From positions 120,787,530 to 120,851,529 of the forward strand of contig OZ024931.1 in assembly GCA_964017235.1 (NCBI GenBank): a stretch of 64,000 bases of DNA, written 5' to 3'. The notes under the pieces were generated by a model. It was not told the origin of the DNA. It did not search any database and saw only the letters and a program-made list of their open reading frames with translations. Numbering within the stretch: the first letter of the stretch is position 1; every line of letters begins with the position of its first letter. Shown here in pieces: positions 54,003-64,000 of the stretch. Source of the DNA: Sabellastarte sp. h YS-2021. Its lineage: Eukaryota > Annelida > Polychaeta > Sabellida > Sabellidae. The translations under genes and the position numbers were made by a program.

Positions 54003-55340
54003 GTGAGTTTTTTTTCTGTAGTATGTATAGTTTTATTTCATAAAAATGTAATATACCCTACCATATGAAAACACTTGGGTTAAGCTTGGCTTGGCGTCAG
54101 GTGACCGCCACATACGTACACTGTACATAGAATTTAAAATATAAGGGGAAACCCTCTTTAAACCTATGTGCTTGCTACCCTTTGACCCCTGGTGACCTAA
54201 TTCACTCTGCCATGTGCAGTAATACAGAAATAGTTCATTCTTTTTGTGGCGGTTGAAGTGTCAACAGGCGTTTTTGCTACCTCATTAAGAAATGCATTTA
54301 CACGTTTTTGATGCTCTGTAAGTACACTTAAGCTGTTTTATTCACTCTTCCTCCATTTTATTTACCTTTTACTTCAATTTCTGGTGATTTTATTGTCTAT
54401 TTTGTGCAATATTTTGACGTATATTTCAAAGTTCGTATTATCGCCCATCTGGTCACATGGTTTCAGAATGTAGGATTTCCTTTGGAAATAATCATTTCCA
54501 AGGTGAATTAAGTCATTTATTCACTTCTACTGGCATTATAATTGCTAATTTACATTTTCCCACCATTCTTAACACAAAATTTTTCATTTCACCGCGTATT
54601 TTGACTGTATTTTTGGGCCTTTTACGGATCATTCACCAGGTCACGTGATGATGACGTCACATCCAAAATGGAGGTCAACGATCGGTTGTTAGAAAATATT
54701 CATTTTGTCAGTGATTTCAGCATTTCTAGGTTTGTTTATCCATTCCTTTTACATAATTCTTTGAGTATTATTCTGTCAGCATAATGTGTAATAATTCCCA
54801 TTTGTACGCATATTTTTAGCGTACAATTACGGTACTTAACCGTACCTACCATTCACGGTTCGTTACTTGTACAGGCCCTTTCATTTGACATTTCTAGGAT
54901 ACAGATCCTGGTTTCAGTGTTTTTGGTTCATTTCTGAGCCTAGGGTCTCCTCTTTCAGCCTTTCCCCACCTTCAAATCTGGAGGATGGTGGTTAACGGCT
55001 CAGGTGGTTGCCTTGGTCTTCCCCTTTGGAGACCCATCTCACTGTAACGGTTTCCTACATTCCAATTTTGTCATTTTGGTCATATTGTTTCTCAGTCCAT
55101 TTTCAGTTTTTTGGCCTTTTTTGTGCCTAAGGCTCAGCCTAATGAGGCTGCTTTTTGGTGCTGGGATTACCTTCTCAAGACCATTTTTGTTCAGGGCCCT
55201 TCTTAAGAAGAAGTTCTTATCAGTTGATTCCAACTGATTTTGCTTTTTTAAAACACAGCTCCATTCGTTTTCTAATTCTAGGAAAATTTTTGTTTGGGGC
55301 TTGGTGAAAATCTACTGTTATTCAATACCTTTTTATTGCA
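54003..55340. other. Intron-like, no gene recognised
   Basis: Follows the donor at 54003. Mostly T-rich, with short open frames and no domain recognised. Confidence 0.4.
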
Positions 55341-55344
55341 TTTT

Positions 55345-55510
55345 CACCAGTTTTTAATCCCAGCCTATAAAGGCTGGGGTTATAGTCCCCTGCGCCGTCT
55401 GGGCGGCGGCGGGCATAAAGCTTGTGGGTGTTCCACAGCCTAAACAAAATCTGATTGACCAGCGCTTAGAGACATACTAAGTGATAAGCGCTATATAAAA
55501 ATCATGTGTT
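55345..55510 (+). mobile_element. Probable LINE/SINE 3' end
   Basis: CCAGCCTATAAAGGCTGGGG (a small dyad) and GCGCCGTCTGGGCGGCGGCG lead to GACCAGCGCTTAGAGACATA and GATAAGCGCTATATAAAAAT. GCGCTTAGAG...GCGCTATATAAA is the common 3' end of L2-like LINEs and the SINEs that use them. Confidence 0.5.
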
Positions 55511-57029
55511 ATGTTAAACCCCTGCACGGATTTTCACCAAATTTTCAGGGGATGTTTATCCCAAGAGGTTCTAGAGCTGATTAGGTTTTTTTGGGTATCC
55601 GGTAACAACTGTTGCACACTGTTAAGTTCTGACAACTATTGGCACATCTCCCTTTTGGGTATATTGGGGTCTATCTGTCTTTAGACTACAGACTACAGGG
55701 AGCTTATTCCAACATTTTTTGTGTCAGTCTGTTGGACTTTATGGATGCTTCGGACTTATCCTTCTATCTTCTCCTCAGAAGATTTTCAAGGCCTCCTGTC
55801 CAACAGATTTAGGGGATAATATTTGACTCCTCTTTCCTTTTGACCAGTTTAAATTTTCTCCCATAAGTCAACCACTTTTCAGGCTAGAAATTCCTTCGTG
55901 AGGTCAGATTTTTATTTTCTGTCACTCATTAATTTTGGCATCTTCCCATTCTAAGTTTTATAAGTTGGGTAATTACCCAAATTTACCTTCTAAAACTTAG
56001 TTTTGCCAGGTACCCTCTTCAGGGGTTTTTGGGTTGACTTACTCAGGTTTCTGGACATGGGATCTAGCCTGGTGGGTTTTTTTTAAGACCTTCTCTTTCC
56101 TAAGCAGATGTTATCTGATATTAGGAGAGATCTGGGATGGACCTAATGGTCCTTAGGACTTGGGGGGGGGGGGGGGGGGGTATTCCCTTGAGTCCTGTTT
56201 GGTTGATCACTTAATCAAGTTGATTGACCAGACGCCTTTTCTCAGTGGTCTTTTTCATCTACCATGCTTTGGACATCTTTTCAATGGATCTATCAGCTCC
56301 ATTTCAACTGGTTGATCTATGGCTTTTTCCATCCATTAGTTCTCTTTTTGCACTTTGTTTGCAGAGATTTGTTTATCCATTTCCCCCTTTTGTGCCTAGT
56401 CACTTTGTAGGGTAAATTGGGCCCTTTTTGGTCTTACATTGTTTTTGTAGTGTCTCTCTTGAGACTTCTTTTTCTCACATATAACAGTAGAAGTAGAAGT
56501 AGAAGCTTTTCATGTTGCCCTTACTGAAGGTGTCTCTTTTAAGCTTTCTGCTTTAGCCTCTTGAGGCAGACCAATAAAGACCTTTCTCCTCCCAACTAGG
56601 GAAACCCTCTCTAACGTAGTGCTTAAGGGATGTGGTTCCTTTCCAGGTTTCAAAATTCTGATAGTGGAATGCCTTCCAGAGGCAGAGCTTCAGCCTCCAC
56701 CTCTATAATGGTGTCCTTAAGGAGTTAAGAGTGGTTTGTTTCATTCAAACTTTCACTCTTACTTCCAGATCCCTCCTCGTGCCAGTGGGAGATCCACTGA
56801 TTTCTTCAGTTGTCCTTTCTTCAAAGGACGCTTCAGATAGTCTCAGGCAATACTATTGTCTGTGCTTTCTTTCTGTAACAAGAGCGCTTCCACTCTTGGG
56901 ACATATGTCTCTATTTTGGCACCTGTTTGCCTTTTTATGTCAGCTGACTTGTCTGTCTGTGTACGCGTACGCGTCCAAGTGACAAACTTCTTCTCCAAAA
57001 CTACAAGACCCAGAGACATGCTGTTTTTT
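55511..57029. other. Decayed T/C-rich sequence, no gene
   Basis: Long T/C-biased stretch with a poly-G run (56163-56180). Translations are interrupted everywhere. It has the texture of a dead element, but no domain was secure. 56930-57025 duplicates part of the next module (AACTTCTTCTCCAAAACTAC, GAGACATGCTGTTTTTTATG). Confidence 0.4.
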
Positions 57030-57385
57030 ATGTCAGCTGACTTGTCAGTCAGCTGGCATTATGTCGTCACTCTGCGGCGTGGGCGTCCGCGTCCGCGTGA
57101 ACAACTTCTCCTCCAAAACTACAAGGCCTAGAGACGTGCTGTTTTTTTTAAAAGATACCTTATCTATCGAGGATGAAAAATTGTTCAAGGCATGCAAATC
57201 TGTCTGTTCGTCTGTTTGCTAGAGACATTACAAGGGGGGTACCCCCACCAAAAGTGTGAAAATTTCAACACTTAATCACAATTTTCTCAGTGACTATTGC
57301 AGGGATTTCTCTCATATCTTGCATATATGTACTAGGCCACAGGTAGATTCTCTTGTGTGAGTATGAGACCTGGATCTGTCTTACT
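57030..57385 (+). repeat. Dispersed module before the 155-bp satellite
   Basis: Matches 43287-43640 in reverse: TGTCAGCTGACTTGTCAGTC, TATGTCGTCACTCTG, TCCTCCAAAACTACAAGGCC, TATCGAGGATGAAAAATTG, CTAGGCCACAGGTAGATTC. It lies directly upstream of the satellite and probably belongs to the same composite element. Confidence 0.7.
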
Positions 57386-57424
57386 TTTTTTTAAATAAAT
57401 TTTTTTAATAATTTTTAATGCATT

Positions 57425-60400
57425 AACATTCATGAAATCATGCACAAAATCATTTATAACTTGAAAACTGTTGCATCTAGAGCATTTTGTTAAAATATGT
57501 TATTCAGCTACTTTTTTCATAGCTACAATATGGTGAGTAAGTTGGGTGCCTGTCTCAATAGCTAAGTGAGTAATAGCTACTTTTGGGCTTTTCAGTAACT
57601 TCCATCATGAGTAGAATCACTTGTAACTTAAAAACTATTGCATTTAGAGAATTTCGTATAAATATGTTATTCAGCTACTTTTGGGTCAGCTATAACATAG
57701 TAAAATTTTAGACCTGTAGCTCATGGCATAGCTGAGTAATAGCTACTTTTACGTTATCACTGTTGAGTAAATCGCTTATAACTTCAAAACTATTGCATTT
57801 AGAGAATTTCGTATAAATATGTTATTCAGCTACTTTTGGGTCAGCTATAACATAGTAAAATTTCAGACCTGTAGCTCATGGCATAGCTGAGTAATAGCTA
57901 CTTTTAGGTTATCACTGTTGAGTAAATGGCTTATCACTTGGAAACTATTGCATTTAGAGTATTTTGTTTCAATATGTTATTCACCTATTTTGGGATCAGC
58001 TAAAACATAGTGAAGTTTCAGATCTGTGGCTCATTGCATAGCTGAGTAATAGCTACTTTGAAGTTCTCACTATTGAGTAAATCAGTTGTAATTGGAAAAC
58101 TATTGCATTTAGAGAATTTCGTATAAATATGTTATTCAGCTACTTTTGGGTCAGCTATAACATAGTAAAATTTCAGACCTGTAGCTCATGGCATAGCTGA
58201 GTAATAGCTACTTTTAGGTCATTACTATTGAGTAAATCAGTTGTAACTTGAAAACTATTGCATTTACAATATTTTGCTTAAATATGTTGTTCACCTACTT
58301 TTGGGTCAGCTATAACATAGTAAAATTTCAGACCTGTAGCTCATGGCATAGCTGAGTAATAGCTACTTTAAGGTCATCACTATTGAGTAAATCAGTTGTA
58401 ACTTGAAAACTATTGCATTTACAGTATTTTGCTTTAATATGTTGTTCACCTACTTTTGGGTCAGCTATAACATAGTGAAATTTCAGACCTGTAGCTCATT
58501 GCATAGCTGAGTAATAACTACTTTGAGGTTCTCACTATTGAGTAAATCAGTTGTAATTGCAAAACTATTGCATTTAGAGAATTTAGTATAAATATGTTAT
58601 TCAGCTACATTTGGGTCAACTATAACATAGTAAAATTTCAGACCTGTAACTCATGGCATAGCTGAGTAATAGCTACTTTTAGGTCATCACTATTGAGTAA
58701 ATCAGTTGTAACTTGAAAACTATTGCATTTAGAGTATTTTGCTTAAATATGTTGTTCACCTACTTTTGGGTCAGCTATAACATAGTAAAATTTCAGACCT
58801 GTAGCTCATGGCATAGCTGAGTAATAGCTACTTTTAGGTTATCACTGTTGAGTAAATCACTTATAACTTGGAAATTATTGCATTTAGAGTATTTTGTTTC
58901 AATATGTTATTCACCTATTTTGGGATCAGCTATAACATAGTGAAGTTTCAGATCTGTGGCTCATTGCATAGCTGAGTAATAGCTACTTTGAAGTTCTCAC
59001 TATTGAGTAAATCAGTTGTAATTGGAAAACTATTGCATTTAGAGAATTTCGTATAAATATGTTATTCAGCTACTTTTGGGTCAGCTATAACATAGTAAAA
59101 TTTCAGACCTGTAGCTCATGGCATAGCTGAGTAATAGCTACTTTTAGGTCATTACTATTGAGTAAATCAGTTGTAACTTGAAAACTATTGCATTTACAAT
59201 ATTTTGCTTAAATATGTTGTTCACCTACTTTTGGGTCAGCTATAACATAGTAAAATTTCAGACCTGTAGCTCATGGCATAGCTGAGTAATAGCTACTTTA
59301 AGGTCATCACTATTGAGTAAATCAGTTGTAACTTGAAAACTATTGCATTTACAGTATTTTGCTTTAATATGTTGTTCACCTACTTTTGGGTCAGCTATAA
59401 CATAGTGAAATTTCAGACCTGTAGCTCATTGCATAGCTGAGTAATAACTACTTTGAGGTTCTCACTATTGAGTAAATCAGTTGTAATTGCAAAACTATTG
59501 CATTTAGAGAATTTAGTATAAATATGTTATTCAGCTACATTTGGGTCAACTATAACATAGTAAAATTTCAGACCTGTAGCTCATGGCATAGCTGAGTAAT
59601 AGCTACTTTTAGGTCATCACTATTGAGTAAATCAGTTGTAACTTGAAAACTATTGCATTTAGAGTATTTTGCTTAAATATGTTGTTCACCTACTTTTGGG
59701 TCAGCTATAACATAGTAAAATTTCAGACCTGTAGCTCATGGCATAGCTGAGTAATAGCTACTTTTAGGTTATCACTGTTGAGTAAATCACTTATAACTTG
59801 AAAACTATTGCATTTAGAGTATTTTGTTGCAATATGTTATTCACCTATTTTGGGATCAGCTAAAACATAGTGAAGTTTCAGATCTGTGGCTCATTGCATA
59901 GCTGAGTAATAGCTACTTTGAAGTTCTCACTATTGAGTAAATCAGTTGTAATTGGAAAACTATTGCATTTAGAGAATTTCGTATAAATATGTTATTCAGC
60001 TACTTTTGGGTCAGCTATAACATAGTAAAATTTCAGACCTGTAGCTCATGGCATAGCTGAGTAATAGCTACTTTTAGGTCATTACTATTGAGTAAATCAG
60101 TTGTAACTTGAAAACTATTGCATTTACAATATTTTGCTTAAATATGTTGTTCACCTACTTTTGGGTCAGCTATAACATAGTAAAATTTCAGACCTGTAGC
60201 TCATGGCATAGCTGAGTAATAGCTACTTTAAGGTCATCACTATTGAGTAAATCAGTTGTAACTTGAAAACTATTGCATTTACAGTATTTTGCTTTAATAT
60301 GTTGTTCACCTACTTTTGGGTCAGCTATAACATAGTGAAATTTCAGACCTGTAGCTCATTGCATAGCTGAGTAATAACTACTTTGAGGTTCTCACTATTG

Positions 60401-63400
60401 AGTAAATCAGTTGTAATTGCAAAACTATTGCATTTAGAGAATTTAGTATAAATATGTTATTCAGCTACATTTGGGTCAACTATAACATAGTAAAATTTCA
60501 GACCTGTAGCTCATGGCATAGCTGAGTAATAGCTACTTTTAGGTCATCACTATTGAGTAAATCAGTTGTAACTTGAAAACTATTGCATTTAGAGTATTTT
60601 GCTTAAATATGTTGTTCACCTACTTTTGGGTCAGCTATAACATAGTAAAATTTCAGACCTGTAGCTCATGGCATAGCTGAGTAATAGCTACTTTTAGGTT
60701 ATCACTGTTGAGTAAATCACTTATAACTTGGAAATTATTGCATTTAGAGTATTTTGTTTCAATATGTTATTCACCTATTTTGGGATCAGCTATAACATAG
60801 TGAAGTTTCAGATCTGTGGCTCATTGCATAGCTGAGTAATAGCTACTTTGAAGTTCTCACTATTGAGTAAATCAGTTGTAATTGGAAAACTATTGCATTT
60901 AGAGAATTTCGTATAAATATGTTATTCAGCTACTTTTGGGTCAGCTATAACATAGTAAAATTTCAGACCTGTAGCTCATGGCATAGCTGAGTAATAGCTA
61001 CTTTTAGGTCATCACTATTGAGTAAATCAGTTGTAACTTGAAAACTATTGCATTTACAATATTTTGCTTAAATATGTTGTTCACCTACTTTTGGGTCAGC
61101 TATAACATAGTAAAATTTCAGACCTGTAGCTCATGGCATAGCTGAGTAATAGCTACTTTTAGGTCATCACTATTGAGTAAATCAGTTGTAACTTGAAAAC
61201 TATTGCATTTACAGTATTTTGCTTAAATATGTTGTTCACCTACTTTTGGGTCAGCTATAACATAGTGAAATTTCAGACCTGTAGCTCATTGCATAGCTGA
61301 GTAATAACTACTTTGAGGTTCTCACTATTGAGTAAATCAGTTGTAATTGCAAAACTATTGCATTTAGAGAATTTAGTATAAATATGTTATTCAGCTACAT
61401 TTGGGTCAACTATAACATAGTAAAATTTCAGACCTGTAGCTCATGGCATAGCTGAGTAATAGCTACTTTTAGGTCATCACTATTGAGTAAATCAGTTGTA
61501 ACTTGAAAACTATTGCATTTAGAGTATTTTGCTTAAATATGTTGTTCACCTACTTTTGGGTCAGCTATAACATAGTAAAATTTCAGACCTGTAGCTCATG
61601 GCATAGCTGAGTAATAGCTACTTTTAGGTTATCACTGTTGAGTAAATCACTTATAACTTGGAAATTATTGCATTTAGAGTATTTTGTTTCAATATGTTAT
61701 TCACCTATTTTGGGATCAGCTATAACATAGTGAAGTTCCAGACCTGTGACTCATTGCATAGCTGAGTAATAGCTACTTTGAAGTTCTCAATGTTGAGTAA
61801 ATCACTTGTAATTTGAAAACTATTGCATTTAGAGAATTTAGTATAAATATGTTATTCAGCTACTTTTGGGTCAGCTATAACATAGTAAAATTTCAGACCT
61901 GTAGCTCATGGCATAGCTGAGTAATAGCTACTTTTAGGTTATCACTGTTGAGTAAATCACTTATAACTTGAAAACTATTGCATTTAGAGTATTTTGTTGC
62001 AATATGTTATTCACCTATTTTGGGGTCAGCTATAACATAGTGAAGTTCCAGACCTGTGGCTCATTGCATAGCTGAGTAATAGCTACTTTGAAGTTCTCAC
62101 TGTTGAGTAAATCAGTTGTAATTGGAAAACTATTGCCTTTACAGAAATTTGTGCAAATATGTTATTCAGCTACTTTTGGGTCAGCTATAACATAGTGAAA
62201 TTACAGACCTGTAGCTCATGGCACAACTGAGCAATAGCTATTCTCAGGCACTGACTGTTGAGTAAATCAGCTATAACTTGAAAAATATTGCATTTGGAGT
62301 ATTTTGTTCACCTACTTTTGGGTCAGCTATAACATAGTGAAATTTCAGACCTGTAGCTCATTGCATAGCTGAGTAATAACTACTTTGAGGTTCTCACTAT
62401 TGAGTAAATCAGTTGTAATTGCAAAACTATTGCATTTAGAGAATTTAGTATAAATATGTTATTCAGCTACATTTGGGTCAACTATAACATAGTAAAATTT
62501 CAGACCTGTAGCTCATGGCATAGCTGAGTAATAGCTACTTTTAGGTCATCACTATTGAGTAAATCAGTTGTAACTTGAAAACTATTGCATTTAGAGTATT
62601 TTGCTTAAATATGTTGTTCACCTACTTTTGGGATCAGCTATAACATAGTGAAGTTCCAGACCTGTGACTCATTGCATAGCTGAGTAATAGCTACTTTGAA
62701 GTTCTCAATGTTGAGTAAATCACTTGTAATTTGAAAACTATTGCATTTAGAGAATTTAGTATAAATATGTTATTCAGCTACTTTTGGGTCAGCTATAACA
62801 TAGTAAAATTTCAGACCTGTAGCTCATGGCATAGCTGAGTAATAGCTACTTTTAGGTTATCACTGTTGAGTAAATCACTTATAACTTGAAAACTATTGCA
62901 TTTAGAGTATTTTGTTGCAATATGTTATTCACCTATTTTGGGGTCAGCTATAACATAGTGAAGTTCCAGACCTGTGGCTCATTGCATAGCTGAGTAATAG
63001 CTACTTTGAAGTTCTCACTGTTGAGTAAATCAGTTGTAATTGGAAAACTATTGCCTTTACAGAAATTTGTGCAAATATGTTATTCAGCTACTTTTGGGTC
63101 AGCTATAACATAGTGAAATTACAGACCTGTAGCTCATGGCACAAGTGAGCAATAGCTATTCTCAGGCACTGACTGTTGAGTAAATCAGCTATAACTTGAA
63201 AAATATTGCATTTGGAGTATTTTGTTCACCTACTTTTGGGTCAGCTATAACATAGTGAAATTTCAGACCTGTAGCTCATTGCATAGCTGAGTAATAACTA
63301 CTTTGAGGTTCTCACTATTGAGTAAATCAGTTGTAATTGCAAAACTATTGCATTTAGAGAATTTAGTATAAATATGTTATTCAGCTACATTTGGGTCAAC

Positions 63401-64000
63401 TATAACATAGTAAAATTTCAGACCTGTAGCTCATGGCATAGCTGAGTAATAGCTACTTTTAGGTCATCACTATTGAGTAAATCAGTTGTAACTTGAAAAC
63501 TATTGCATTTAGAGTATTTTGCTTAAATATGTTGTTCACCTACTTTTGGGTCAGCTATAACATAGTAAAATTTCAGACCTGTAGCTCATGGCATAGCTGA
63601 GTAATAGCTACTTTTAGGTTATCACTGTTGAGTAAATCACTTATAACTTGAAAACTATTGCATTTAGAGTATTTTGTTGCAATATGTTATTCACCTATTT
63701 TGGGGTCAGCTATAACATAGTGAAGTTTCAGATCTGTGGCTCATTGCATAGCTGAGTAATAGCTACTTTGAAGTTCTCACTATTGAGTAAATCAGTTGTA
63801 ATTGGAAAACTATTGCATTTAGAGAATTTCGTATAAATATGTTATTCAGCTACTTTTGGGTCAGCTATAACATAGTAAAATTTCAGACCTGTAGCTCATG
63901 GCATAGCTGAGTAATAGCTACTTTTAGGTCATCACTATTGAGTAAATCAGTTGTAACTTGAAAACTATTGCATTTACAATATTTTGCTTAAATATGTTGT
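57425..64000 (-). repeat. 155-bp satellite with 930-bp higher-order repeat
   Basis: About 42 monomers, still running at the window end. TATTGCATTT recurs exactly every 155 bp (57636, 57791, 57946, 58101, 58256). The variant TGGGATCAGCTA recurs every 930 bp (57991, 58921, 59851, 60781, 61711), a six-monomer higher-order unit. After about 61711 the order changes: a 918-bp copy (61711 to 62629; also 62281 to 63199) contains a monomer lacking 12 bp. Edge monomers (57425-57700) are the most diverged. Read on the minus strand, CAGGTCTGAAA..TACTATG, CCCAAAAGTAGGTGAA and AAAAGTAGCTATTACTCAGC match the 133- and 321-bp satellites. Confidence 0.96.

Noticed and set aside
54900-56960. A second, decayed DIRS or Gypsy element
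   Set aside because: A few translated words look RT-like, but no motif could be placed in order and the sequence is strongly T/C-biased.

Overview
The window is eukaryotic and almost entirely repetitive. It is AT-rich, with no bacterial gene density, and shows spliced exon signatures, tRNA-derived SINEs, tRNA-primed LTR elements, a DIRS-type tyrosine-recombinase retrotransposon, Helitron ends, and long satellites with monomers near 155-160 bp. This mix fits a marine invertebrate, most likely a bivalve mollusc. That is inference: no species-diagnostic gene is present. Only two short stretches look like host protein-coding exons: 53927-54002 (+, resembles Mediator subunit 9) and 29659-29806 (-, NIDO-like, unnamed).

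Layout. 1-3670: fold-back and MITE-type elements, including a hAT-like MITE with an 8-bp target duplication. 3671-11484: a 133-bp satellite interrupted by 169-bp repeats and ending in a tail with a perfect hairpin. 11485-17718: a structurally complete DIRS-like retrotransposon on the minus strand (Gag, RT-RNase H, tyrosine recombinase, identical 172-bp inverted repeats and an internal complementary region) inserted into a 133-bp satellite monomer. 17766-18124: a second hAT-like MITE in the same satellite. 18183-20945: a 321-bp satellite. 21-26.5 kb: a run of inverted-repeat elements. 26.5-36.5 kb: SINEs, LINE pieces, Helitron-like elements with a 147-bp core repeat, the NIDO-like exon with an inverted partial copy, and arrays carrying nuclear-receptor half-sites. 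37-43.6 kb: a second Helitron, TGAC-rich inverted repeats, a 129-bp minisatellite and Helitron/satellite relics. 44.8-51 kb: a MITE, a miniature LTR element whose LTR contains a tRNA-like module, then a Ty3/Gypsy pol pseudogene joined tail to tail to a Gag ORF. 51-54 kb: LINE fragment, a third Helitron and the MED9-like exon. 54-57.4 kb: decayed sequence. 57.4-64 kb: a 155-bp satellite with a 930-bp six-monomer higher-order repeat that runs off the window.

How parts relate. The 133-, 321- and 155-bp satellites, plus degenerate copies near 32.7-34.5 and 42.9 kb, share sequence blocks and look like one ancestral satellite that split. Several arrays are followed by tails ending in hairpins, as if the satellite were the core of a rolling-circle type element. 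The DIRS element is the only autonomous-looking unit. Its Gag stop codon is TGA CAATTA, a readthrough-type context, and the frame after it stays open through a Cys-rich block and on into the recombinase.
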